Source of the DNA: CAZSCF01 sp964547585
GTDB lineage: Bacteria > Patescibacteriota > Minisyncoccia > Moranbacterales > UBA2206
Length of the DNA: 58,115 nucleotides
NCBI GenBank assembly: GCA_964547585.1
Contig: CAZJOI010000003.1
Coordinates: 1 to 58,115 of the forward strand
Direction of reading: 5' to 3'
Positions 26,569 to 34,190 of this stretch are shown here, piece by piece. The notes beneath the pieces were generated by a model. It saw only the letters and a list, made by a program, of their open reading frames with translations, was not told the origin of the DNA and ran no database searches. The position numbers were made by a program, and so were the translations under genes. Position 1 is the first letter of the stretch; each line of letters starts with the position of its first letter.

Positions 26569-28065
26569 TTAATACATCAATACTGCCACTGGTTCCATTT
26601 TGGCTACGACTTTAATTATTTTATTATCCACCATACCGGAAATAACTTCCTCAACGTCTTTGTAGTAGGCGCTATCTTGTTGGATGACACCTTCCGATTT
26701 AGCGTTGAATAGTTTCACATTATTTCTCTGCATTTTTTCAAAAAGTTCTTTTTTATTTTTAGCTACATCTTCTCCTTGGTTTTTGCGACGACCTGTCCCA
26801 TGGCTAGCCGAAAAGAAACTTGACTCATTCTCATCCGTGCCAACTCCAATGTAGGCCGAAGTGCTCATAGAGGATGGGATAAAAACCGGTTCGCCAGTAA
26901 TTGAAAAAAGTGGATGATCTTTCATTTTTTTCGGACCATTGGCTCGTACTGTTCCATTTCTATGCACCCAGACATCTTTACCAAAATGATTTTCTCTGTC
27001 AATGAAAACATGTGGCATATCATATAGCAAATCTAATTGCGGATTTTTGCCCAGAATTTTTTCAATAGCCTGATCCAAATTATGAGTCAAAATAGCTCGA
27101 TTGGCAAAACCTTGATTGCCAGAAGCCCAATGCGAACGCAGAAACATTTCTCCTTCCAAACTGACTTCATTATAGGCAAAAAAGTCAGAACTGTTTTTAT
27201 TTTCTTTGATTCTTTTGGAAATTTTTTGATAAACCTTGCTCATTTGAGAATCAAAGAAAAATTTGCCCATTTCCAAAACAATTTTCTGGCTCAGATGCTC
27301 TTTTTTCTTGGGCGTATAAAAATATGAAGCATACTGTCCAAGCAAACCTGAACCCGTGTGCATTAAAAAAATATACTGTCCTTCATGGATGCCAAATTTC
27401 TCGGCAATTTCCAGATCTTGAATTTCTCCTACTTTCATTAAATCCAAAAAATGATTGCCAGCGGCACCCAAAATTCCCAAACGAAATCTGCCGATTTGTA
27501 AAAATAATCTTGGAATAACATTCAAAATATCTCGTTCAGAAGGAATTTTTCCGTCAAAAAAATTGCCTTTTTTGTAGGTATTGGCTATTTCATTTTTAGT
27601 GCGGGTCTGAAAATATTTCTGAACAGATTCTGAACCAAAGCGACAAATATCCAGCACGAGCTTATAGGGAATTTTTGTTCCTATGAGTTTTTTGGTTGGA
27701 ATAACCCCAATCAACTCTGTAAAAAGTTTCTCCAAATTTCCACCAGCCAAATCAGCATCAGTCAGGTTAGTTTTCAAAAAACGCATACCACAATTAGGTG
27801 CTGTATCATTAATTTGCGGCAAAAGAAATTTTTCTGAAGCCACTACTGTTCCAGTTGGATTTTTACGGCCCTTTTTACTATGAACATCGCTCATGGCGGC
27901 AATGTGATGAAAAACGACTGGCGAAGAAGCGACGGCTTCTATTTCAGAAAGAGTGGCATCGTTAGGCAAAAGATCATCTGAGACATGCAAAATTGCTGGA
28001 ACAGCCATCAGTTCTGTTTTTAATTCTTTTTTGTGATCAGATATGTTTCTGAGGTTGTAAGGCAT
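26569..28065 (-). CDS. rtcB: RtcB-family RNA ligase
   Basis: 498 residues, normal length. Joins 2',3'-cyclic phosphate (or 3'-phosphate) and 5'-OH RNA ends using GTP and Mn2+. Seen: MSDVHSKKGRKNPTG (the metal-site D-x-H region), NCGMRFLKT (Cys ligand), GSGNQGF-like ASGNQGFANRA, WVHRNGTVRANGP, and ASHGTGRRKNQG carrying the guanylylated His region (SHG-x-GR). The last residues are KMEPVAVLMY, where the family usually ends in a Gly-Lys pair, so the C-terminus is atypical. Likely tRNA splicing or RNA repair; no partner gene is adjacent. Confidence 0.93.
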   Translation of the reverse strand: MPYNLRNISDHKKELKTELMAVPAILHVSDDLLPNDATLSEIEAVASSPVVFHHIAAMSDVHSKKGRKNPTGTVVASEKFLLPQINDTAPNCGMRFLKTNLTDADLAGGNLEKLFTELIGVIPTKKLIGTKIPYKLVLDICRFGSESVQKYFQTRTKNEIANTYKKGNFFDGKIPSERDILNVIPRLFLQIGRFRLGILGAAGNHFLDLMKVGEIQDLEIAEKFGIHEGQYIFLMHTGSGLLGQYASYFYTPKKKEHLSQKIVLEMGKFFFDSQMSKVYQKISKRIKENKNSSDFFAYNEVSLEGEMFLRSHWASGNQGFANRAILTHNLDQAIEKILGKNPQLDLLYDMPHVFIDRENHFGKDVWVHRNGTVRANGPKKMKDHPLFSITGEPVFIPSSMSTSAYIGVGTDENESSFFSASHGTGRRKNQGEDVAKNKKELFEKMQRNNVKLFNAKSEGVIQQDSAYYKDVEEVISGMVDNKIIKVVAKMEPVAVLMY

Positions 28066-28073
28066 AATTTTTT

Positions 28074-29243
28074 TTACAATATTTTATATATTTCCTTATA
28101 TGTTCCCGCTATTTTTTTGATATCAAAATTTTCTTCTGCAAATTTACGAGCTGCTTTGCCAAGCTGCTTCCTCTTTTCCAGATTGTGATATAGATCCAGG
28201 ATAGCCAAGTTTAGTTGCTCCAGATTACCTTTTTCAATTTTAACAGAATTATCTTCTTTTGCGAATTCCCGGAGAATTGGAATATCAGAAATGATAACTG
28301 GTTTTTCACAAGCCATAATTTCAATTACAGCTAGCGGCACATCAAATTTTCCGTGCATATTTTCTACTGGAAAAATACTGATGTCACACAAGTTATAGAG
28401 TTCAAAGACTGCATACGTCGCATCATCATGAAAGGCCACTTTGTCCAATAAATTATTTTTTTTGAAAATTTCTACGACTTCTTTCTTTTTTTGAACATCC
28501 TGTTTATTTTTCAGACGCAAAGCCAAGGAAAGTCTGGCTTCCGGAATGATTTTTGAAATTTCAATGAAACTTTGAACCACAATATCCATGGCATTATTAC
28601 GCACATATTCACCAGAAAAATTGATGATAAAATCAGAATCTTTAAAACCATATTTTTTGAGATATTCCGGATTTTTTTCTTTGTTATGATAGATATTAAT
28701 GTCGATGCCAGGATAAATTCTTTTAACATTTTTGAATCCCAATTGGCCAAGTTTATTTTTGGCCCAATCAGAGTAGGTAACTATCAAATCTCCAAAAAGC
28801 ATGTCCTTGATTTCTTCATCTGAATATAAATCTTCCCGCAATGTAGCAACAGTTTGAATGGTGCGAAATTTTTTCTGTCCGCAATTAACAAAATTTTTCA
28901 CCAAAAATGAATTTTGCTTGGTAGGAGTAAACAGATAATGTAGAATGTCAAATTCATTTTTAAGTTTTCGCAAATTTTTCAGAAGTCGTATTTTTTGCAA
29001 ATAAGAAAAACTATTTGTCGTGTAAATTGATTTTTGATGAACGTTTTTGGGTAAATCTGGTAGGATACCATTCGTCAGAAGGCTGATTTCAAGGTCTAGG
29101 ATATTCTTAGCCAGAAAAAAAGCGAAGTTTTTTGAACCTTCATTCCAAGGTGGAGCAATTGGACGAGTTACTAAAAGAATTTTTTTTCCGCCAAGGGCGG
29201 ATCCGCCCTTGGCGGAAAAAATCTTATTATTAAATAATTCCAT
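28074..29243 (-). CDS. glycosyltransferase family 4 with in-frame palindrome near the N-terminus
   Basis: 389 residues. After MELFNNKI comes FSAKGGSALGGKK, encoded by a perfect 40-base palindrome, then the real domain start ILLVTRPIAPPWNEGSKNF. The C-terminal domain shows INFSGEYVRNNAMDIVV, LCDISIFPVENMHGKFDVPLAVIEIMACEKPVIIS with the E-x7-E-like element. Normal GT4 apart from the 13-residue insert, which sits before the first beta strand and so is likely tolerated. Eight bases downstream of it lies rtcB. Confidence 0.9.
   Translation of the reverse strand: MELFNNKIFSAKGGSALGGKKILLVTRPIAPPWNEGSKNFAFFLAKNILDLEISLLTNGILPDLPKNVHQKSIYTTNSFSYLQKIRLLKNLRKLKNEFDILHYLFTPTKQNSFLVKNFVNCGQKKFRTIQTVATLREDLYSDEEIKDMLFGDLIVTYSDWAKNKLGQLGFKNVKRIYPGIDINIYHNKEKNPEYLKKYGFKDSDFIINFSGEYVRNNAMDIVVQSFIEISKIIPEARLSLALRLKNKQDVQKKKEVVEIFKKNNLLDKVAFHDDATYAVFELYNLCDISIFPVENMHGKFDVPLAVIEIMACEKPVIISDIPILREFAKEDNSVKIEKGNLEQLNLAILDLYHNLEKRKQLGKAARKFAEENFDIKKIAGTYKEIYKIL
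29182..29221. repeat. perfect 40-base palindrome (GGATCC-centred family) in GT4 gene
   Basis: 20-bp arms; core 28 bases with CCGCC-AAG-GGCGG on the left. Read in the GT4 frame it gives FSAKGGSALGGKK. A sister with the same core plan and frame is at 30961-30996. Confidence 0.9.
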
Positions 29244-29348
29244 ATTATTTTTTTTAGGCTTATTTAAGGGATTAATTTAATTCAGTATTGACAAAATCAT
29301 TTTTTTATACTAGTTTTAAGGCAGTTAGTACCTTCCCCCCTTTGACTT

Positions 29349-29413
29349 GGAATCTCGCAGGAGAACAAAAAAGTTGGGACTGCTCCCTGACCACACCCCT
29401 CCTGCGAGATTCC
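29349..29413. repeat. 15-bp perfect inverted repeat with internal hairpin; possible structured RNA or mobile repeat
   Basis: GGAATCTCGCAGGAG (29349-29363) and CTCCTGCGAGATTCC (29399-29413) enclose 35 bases that hold a small GGGA/TCCC hairpin (29376-29387). It occupies the otherwise gene-free 29244-29496 interval between two leftward genes. GC-rich against an AT-rich background. No coding sense seen. Confidence 0.6.
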
Positions 29414-29496
29414 GTTTAAATTAGCGTTAGACTCCAATTTAATTGGATTTTGTGAAAACTTTTTCACATTACAATTTTGGTCTACCGCTTTTTTTG

Positions 29497-29868
29497 TCAA
29501 AAATTCTTATAAATTTCTTTTGTTTCGCTATCAGTTAAAACTTGAATGATAATTTTTTCATTACTCTTCGCCTGAAAATCAACGGGGATTTTTTTTGTTT
29601 CACCCCTAGGTATTTCTAGACGACCTTCTTGTATAACCGATTCCTTTTGGATGACTTTCCATTGAAAGGTGGTTTTCAGGCTGTGATTCTCAATAACAAA
29701 ATTCAAATCTTGGCTTTTGGGATTTTCAAAATAAATTGCCCACCAATCGGAATTGTAATCCGGATTCATATATTTTCCAGATATGAAAAACAACCAAAAA
29801 GAACTCAAGACAAAAAATGAAATGATTGATAGAAGGATTAATTTTTGTGAATCTATTTTTTGGATCAT
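29497..29868 (-). CDS. small membrane-anchored protein, DUF1616-like soluble part
   Basis: 123 residues. One N-terminal helix (about 10-30), then an extracytoplasmic part with DWWAIYFENPKSQDLNFVIENHS and EGRLEIPRGETKKIPVDFQ, which reads like an immunoglobulin-type beta sandwich of the kind found at the C-terminus of DUF1616 proteins. It lies 9 bases before the start of nothing else but after the large membrane protein gene (stop at 29878), so is co-transcribed with it and may be its external partner. Weak family match. Confidence 0.7.
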   Translation of the reverse strand: MIQKIDSQKLILLSIISFFVLSSFWLFFISGKYMNPDYNSDWWAIYFENPKSQDLNFVIENHSLKTTFQWKVIQKESVIQEGRLEIPRGETKKIPVDFQAKSNEKIIIQVLTDSETKEIYKNF

Positions 29869-29877
29869 ATTTTTAGT

Positions 29878-31839
29878 TTATTTTCTATGGAATACAGCAA
29901 TATCCTTATTATTATAAACCAGATCAAAATTCTGGAGCTTTTTGAATTGAGAACTGTCAAACTGAGGATTAAGCATAATGAAATTTACACCAGTATCAGT
30001 AAAACATTTTTTGGCGTCATCACTGGCCGGATTGGAAATCATATATAATGTACACATTTCTCTAGGCTTAGTAGTATCTTCGTATCGCTTGAGATAACCA
30101 CGGGAGAGCGGATATTTGTAACCGCGCATAAAAAATAATTTTATCCAAGAATCTCCCGTGAGATAGATGTGATCTTTAAGAACGGCATCCTTAGGTGTAG
30201 TTGCAGAAACTACATAGGCAGACGCATCAAAGGTTTCCAATAATTTCTCAGATTCAATTTTTTGCTTGAAAAATCCAGTTGAATCCGACATACCTCCGAT
30301 GAATACAAAACCGATAATCAAAGCAAATGAAATTTTAATAAAATTAGCTGAGAAAGAATTACCAAATTTTTTAAAAACAATAAAAAAAGAATAGGCACTG
30401 AGAATGGAAAGGGGATAGCTCAGATAATTGCCAATCCTATCACTAGGCAGATTGATAAAGAGCCAGCTGGGTTGAGATGACATAATAAAAAGCATAATGG
30501 CCCAAGCGACAACAATAGCATAGCCCAAATTTTTACGTTTATAATGAAAAGCTAGAATCAAAATTCCCAGAAATCCCAAAGCTATGCGCGCTTCTCCCAG
30601 CGAATTTTTGAGCGTATTAATACTTAGTCCGGCACGAGTATTCTTTGACGGAGCACCGACAGCTGTTTCAACAGCACTGGTTTGAATATAGGTCGGAGTA
30701 AAAACAAAAAAGAAAAATAGGAGACCCGTAAAGAAAGTTCCCAGGACACATGGAGACAAAAACATTTTACCAATTTGAGGTAATATTTTTTCAATATCTC
30801 GGAAATTAGTAATCAGAAAAATTACAACCAAAAGTGCCGAAATAAAAAGAAAAATAAAAGCGGTGAGGTGATGTGTATAGAAAAGTCCGAAAGTCATGAA
30901 AATAGCCAAGGCTAAAAATATTTTGGAAGTTAGAGGATTATCAGACATTTTATTCTTCAATTCTCCGCCATAGGCGGATCCGCCTATGGCGGAGAAGGCG
31001 CGATAATAAAAATAAAAAGCCATTGGTACAAAAAGATTTCCCAAAATATTGCCAATTACTCCGCCGCTGACGAATTTAGCCTGTGGAGAAGAAATGGCAA
31101 AAAGAGCGCCCAAGAAAAGAAGGGAGAGGATAGCTATGATTTTTTCCTTAAAAATGCGGAGAACCAAGAGAAAAACACTCAAAATGCCAAGCATATTGAT
31201 GAGCAATAGGAGGAGTGGTGGAAAAGCTGAGAAAAAATCCAGATTTCCGATTATACGGAATAACCCAAAGATAATATGTTCTCCAATAATGAAATCCGGC
31301 ATATCTTCGTAAGTTGGCAATTGTCCATTTTCAGCCATCCAGTTGGCCCAATACATATGATGGCCCAAGTCTGTAGCGCTAGGCAAAATTGTTCCAGAAA
31401 GATAGGCGGTTTTGATAAAGAAAATAGCAAAAATGAGAAGCAAAACTAAAATAATTTGATTTTTGGAGAAATTGAAGATTGTCATTCCGGACTCTGATCC
31501 GGAATCTACTTCCTTATTAGATTCTGAATCCCTGGCTGCGCCCAATGGGCAAGCAAGTTCAAAATGACATCGTATTCTATAAATTGCATAGCATACTAAA
31601 ATAAAAATTCCTATTCCTAAAACAGCCGATAAACGAGTAATATGAATGTTCAGTTTGGCATAAGCGAAAAATATAAAATCAACACTCACAATGCTAAGAC
31701 CAAAAGAAAAAATAAATCGTTCTATTTTGCTAAGGGCTTGGCTTTTTCCCAAAACTGCCAGAAGCAAAAAATACCCCGGAAAAAACAGGACGAATGCGAT
31801 GAGCAGAAAGAATATTAAGTTAGTTTGGATTAATTGCAT
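29878..31839 (-). CDS. large polytopic membrane protein, GT-C-like, carrying two repeat insertions
   Basis: 653 residues. About twelve helices, then a soluble C-terminal domain (about 530-653) with SAYVVSATTPKDAVLKDHIYLTGDSW and GYKYPLSRGYLKRYEDT. The SATDLGHHMYWANWMAENG stretch in a large external loop resembles the catalytic loop of C-type glycosyltransferases. Two hydrophilic inserts are repeat-derived: about residues 91-119 (CHFELACPLGAARDSESN...) from a GTCATT-bounded element and FSAIGGSAYGGE near 282-293 from a GGATCC-centred palindrome. Both lie between helices and keep the frame. Exact activity unknown. Confidence 0.78.
   Translation of the reverse strand: MQLIQTNLIFFLLIAFVLFFPGYFLLLAVLGKSQALSKIERFIFSFGLSIVSVDFIFFAYAKLNIHITRLSAVLGIGIFILVCYAIYRIRCHFELACPLGAARDSESNKEVDSGSESGMTIFNFSKNQIILVLLLIFAIFFIKTAYLSGTILPSATDLGHHMYWANWMAENGQLPTYEDMPDFIIGEHIIFGLFRIIGNLDFFSAFPPLLLLLINMLGILSVFLLVLRIFKEKIIAILSLLFLGALFAISSPQAKFVSGGVIGNILGNLFVPMAFYFYYRAFSAIGGSAYGGELKNKMSDNPLTSKIFLALAIFMTFGLFYTHHLTAFIFLFISALLVVIFLITNFRDIEKILPQIGKMFLSPCVLGTFFTGLLFFFFVFTPTYIQTSAVETAVGAPSKNTRAGLSINTLKNSLGEARIALGFLGILILAFHYKRKNLGYAIVVAWAIMLFIMSSQPSWLFINLPSDRIGNYLSYPLSILSAYSFFIVFKKFGNSFSANFIKISFALIIGFVFIGGMSDSTGFFKQKIESEKLLETFDASAYVVSATTPKDAVLKDHIYLTGDSWIKLFFMRGYKYPLSRGYLKRYEDTTKPREMCTLYMISNPASDDAKKCFTDTGVNFIMLNPQFDSSQFKKLQNFDLVYNNKDIAVFHRK
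30961..30996. repeat. perfect 36-base palindrome (GGATCC-centred family) in membrane protein gene
   Basis: 18-bp arms; core CCGCC-ATA-GGCGG mirrored around GGATCC. Read in frame it gives FSAIGGSAYGGE, the same peptide pattern and frame as the copy at 29182-29221. Confidence 0.9.
31481..31568. repeat. GTCATT...AATGAC-bounded element in membrane protein gene
   Basis: 88 bases bounded by GTCATTCC and AAATGAC, with internal hairpins TTCCGGA/TCCGGAA and GCCC/GGGC. Same end sequences as the intergenic elements near 34112 and at 53318. Encodes a hydrophilic loop in frame. Confidence 0.75.
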
Positions 31840-31857
31840 GAATTTTGAAAATCAGCC

Positions 31858-31953
31858 TCTCCTCCTTTGTAAAAAAAAGGGGGTTAAGGGGGATTTTTGT
31901 TTTAGAATTTGATGAAAATCCCTCTCTAGCTCTCCCTTTAGAAAAGGGAGAGA
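31858..31953. repeat. paired-arm C/T-rich inverted element, intergenic
   Basis: A left arm (TCTCCTCCTTTG...AGGGGGTTAAGGGGGATTTT) and a right arm (AAAATCCCTCTCTAGCTC...GGGAGAGA) are imperfect reverse complements. Fills most of the 31840-31958 spacer, just upstream of the large membrane protein gene. Confidence 0.65.
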
Positions 31954-31958
31954 ACTAT

Positions 31959-33044
31959 TTAAAAATTTTTATTTGTAACTTTTTCAATTTCATTCAAGTA
32001 TTTTTCCACGATGATTTTCCAGCTGAAATTATTAATCACATATTGTCTGGCCTTGACTCCAAATTCTTGTCTGAAATTGTCATTGGACATAAGTTCGTTG
32101 ATTTTTTGTGTCCAAGCTTCAGTATTTTCCGATTCAACCAAAAAACCATTCTGCCCATCTATTATAGCATCTTTGAGACCCTCGAGATTAGAGGCAATGA
32201 CAGGAAGATTGCAGGCACCAGCTTCAATGACGGATATCCCGAAGCCCTCCATATCTCCTTGAATTTTGATATTTGGTTGCAAAAAAAGGTCAGCATTATT
32301 CAAAAGTATGTTTCTTTTTTCATCCGAAACATATCCCAATACCATTGCGCGATTTTCCAAATTAGCATTTTTTATCGCGTTTTGTATATTCTTTTTATCT
32401 GGTCCATCGCCAGCAATAATGTATAAAAATTCTTCATCGAGTTTTGGCATTACCTTGGAAATAAACCAGGCTACGCCTTTGCGTTTGGCTAATCGACCAG
32501 AGGTAAGCAGAATTTTTTTATTAGCAATGGATTGCCCAATAATTTTTTCTAGATCATTTTTTGTTCCGGAAACTAAATTCTTTTCTGTATCAACTCCATT
32601 GGGTATAAAAAATATTTTACTTTCTGGAACTCCTTTTTCTTTGGCAACTTTCACCGTTTCATTGCCAACGGCGATAAATTTGTCTATTTTTTTCATAAAA
32701 ACACCAACCCATAATTTTTGGTAGAAAAAATTTTTGAAAGTCAGATCGAGTCCGTGCACAACACAAATAACTGGTTTTTTGTAAAAGAATTTCAATTTGT
32801 AACCGATAACAGAAAGAACCCCATCGCCCAGAAGAATCACATCGTACTTTCTGGCAATAAAGAGTGCCTTAATTCCAACATAAGGCAAAAAGAAAGGCAG
32901 AAATTTTTTGCCTCTTTTATTCGCAAGTATCTTTATTTCAGCGATTTTTCCCAGCCATTCTCCTAGTTCATAGTTCTGGTTTTCAATCCCACCAATAATT
33001 GGGGGATAGGCTCGAGAAATAAACAAAATCTTCAATTTATCCAT
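31959..33044 (-). CDS. glycosyltransferase family 4
   Basis: 361 residues from the ATG at 33044; an upstream in-frame ATG at 33098 is rejected because it lies before a terminator and a promoter. Starts LKILFISRAYPPIIGGIENQ (acceptor-domain loop), and has VVHGLDLTF, FIPNGVDTEKNL, TSGRLAKRKGVAWFI, IAGDGPDKKN and GFGISVIEAGACNLPVIAS with the E-x7-E element. Standard GT4. The predicted transcription start falls on or next to the start codon, so the mRNA may be leaderless. Confidence 0.92.
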   Translation of the reverse strand: MDKLKILFISRAYPPIIGGIENQNYELGEWLGKIAEIKILANKRGKKFLPFFLPYVGIKALFIARKYDVILLGDGVLSVIGYKLKFFYKKPVICVVHGLDLTFKNFFYQKLWVGVFMKKIDKFIAVGNETVKVAKEKGVPESKIFFIPNGVDTEKNLVSGTKNDLEKIIGQSIANKKILLTSGRLAKRKGVAWFISKVMPKLDEEFLYIIAGDGPDKKNIQNAIKNANLENRAMVLGYVSDEKRNILLNNADLFLQPNIKIQGDMEGFGISVIEAGACNLPVIASNLEGLKDAIIDGQNGFLVESENTEAWTQKINELMSNDNFRQEFGVKARQYVINNFSWKIIVEKYLNEIEKVTNKNF

Positions 33045-33050
33045 AGAAAT

Positions 33051-33079
33051 ATTGTACCGCAAAAAAGTATTTATTTCAA
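33051..33079 (-). promoter_or_regulatory. promoter giving a predicted leaderless GT4 transcript
   Basis: Minus strand TTGAAA (33074-33079), 17-base spacer, TACAAT (33051-33056); transcription would begin at about 33044-33045, the A of the ATG. Confidence 0.6.
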
Positions 33080-33080
33080 G

Positions 33081-33109
33081 AAAAAAACCGCTACACATAA
33101 AGCGGTTTT
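33081..33109 (-). terminator. terminator after the GT2 gene
   Basis: AAAACCGCT / AGCGGTTTT stem, 8-base loop, with a T run on the minus strand. Separates the GT2 gene at 33145 from the GT4 gene at 33044. Confidence 0.8.
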
Positions 33110-33121
33110 ATTTGGACACCA

Positions 33122-33142
33122 CTTGGACATCCGATGTCCAAG
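33122..33142. repeat. palindrome of the CTTGGACAT family, intergenic
   Basis: Arms CTTGGACATC and GATGTCCAAG around one C, immediately after the GT2 stop codon at 33145. Confidence 0.85.
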
Positions 33143-33144
33143 GA

Positions 33145-34098
33145 TTATTTTTTGTATTTGTCTTTTTTAAATTGATACATCAGTTCTTCTTGAATTTGAC
33201 GGGTGGTTTTAATCATATCGGCAATGAGAGCAAAAATAACCAATTGAATACCAAAAAAAATGCTAATAGAAGAAAAGATAATGTAATTTTGGAAAGGTCT
33301 AATTTTAAAATCCTGAAAATAATTGAAAGCAAACATTCCCATTCCAATGAGACCAAGTCCAATGAAAAACAGCCCTGGCCAACCAAAAAATTTAAGTGGA
33401 CGAACATCCCGGATAGCCTTTAGGATAATCTTGGTTGAATTGCCAACAAATTTCCAGATGGATTTGGTAATTTTACCCTGTCTGTCACTAAAGTAAGTAA
33501 CTTCAATAGGAACCCATACTAGTTTCAGATTTTTTCCAATAGCATCAATGATGGTTTCCTGCGTATAGGTAAAATGAGTATTAACGAGATTAAGCCTGAG
33601 CATCGTTTCACGGTTATGAGCTCTGAATCCGCAAGTAAGATCATTGGTTTCGTGTCCCAAAAAGAAACCAATGATACTGGCCGCAAACTTATTCAAATTT
33701 TTTCTTACCCAAGGAATATTTTCGGCTTTTGTTTCCCCAAATCGGTTGCCGATAACCATATCGGCTTGACCAGAGAGAATTGGTGCAATGAGACTTTCAA
33801 TTTCTTTTGAATTAAACTGGCCATCAGCATCAATATTGACCATAATATCCGCTCCATTTTCCAAAGAACTTTCAATAGCTCTCTTGAAAGAATAGGCTAA
33901 GCGCTTATTGGGTTTATAGGAAACAATCAGATTTGCGCCAGCTTCCCGAGCTCTCTGGGCAGTTCTATCTGATGATCCATCATCAATAACCTGAATCAAG
34001 ACTTCGTCAATCCCACTAAAAGATCGAGGGATGCTCTTTATTGTTTCAGCTATTTTACCTTCTTCGTTATAGGCCGGAATATTAATTATTAGCTTCAT
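33145..34098 (-). CDS. GT2 glycosyltransferase with C-terminal membrane anchor (GtrB/DPM-like)
   Basis: 317 residues. LIINIPAYNEEGKIAETI, VIDDGSSDRT, NIDADGQFNSKEIESLIAPI and TCGFRAHNRE are the GT2 polyprenyl-phosphate sugar synthase motifs; two hydrophobic helices at about 230-255 and 265-292 anchor it. Predicted to form polyprenyl-P-sugar for the C-type transferases. Second enzyme of this layout in the window (the other is at 9836), and flanked by two repeat types. Confidence 0.92.
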   Translation of the reverse strand: MKLIINIPAYNEEGKIAETIKSIPRSFSGIDEVLIQVIDDGSSDRTAQRAREAGANLIVSYKPNKRLAYSFKRAIESSLENGADIMVNIDADGQFNSKEIESLIAPILSGQADMVIGNRFGETKAENIPWVRKNLNKFAASIIGFFLGHETNDLTCGFRAHNRETMLRLNLVNTHFTYTQETIIDAIGKNLKLVWVPIEVTYFSDRQGKITKSIWKFVGNSTKIILKAIRDVRPLKFFGWPGLFFIGLGLIGMGMFAFNYFQDFKIRPFQNYIIFSSISIFFGIQLVIFALIADMIKTTRQIQEELMYQFKKDKYKK

Positions 34099-34111
34099 GG
34101 TTATTGTAATT

Positions 34112-34180
34112 ACCGCGAAAGTGGGAATCCAGTAAATAAATTAACTTCTGGATCCCGCATCAAGTGCGGGATGACATCAT
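34112..34180. repeat. GTCATT-family element (decayed left end) plus TGACATCAT palindrome
   Basis: CCGCGAAAGTGGGAATCCAG ... CTGGATCCCGCATCAAGTGCGGGATGAC: two hairpin arms in inverted order, as in the 53318-53392 copy. Its right end runs into TGACATCAT-AGAA-ATGATGTCA (34172-34193), which also supplies the stop codon of the 34191-34424 gene. Confidence 0.75.
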
Positions 34181-34190
34181 AGAAATGATG

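Noticed and set aside
29349..29413. Signal recognition particle RNA
   Set aside because: GGTCAGG and AGCAG are present on the minus strand but the conserved GGAA apical loop is missing and the stem is too perfect; kept only as an unexplained hairpin.
29297..29500. 67-codon open frame on the minus strand over the GC-rich inverted repeat
   Set aside because: It reads through a perfect hairpin, has no promoter or start signal, and its peptide is of no sensible composition.
33045..33098. Longer N-terminus for the GT4 gene ending at 31959
   Set aside because: The upstream ATG lies between a terminator and the -35 box, and the GT4 fold begins at the ATG at 33044.
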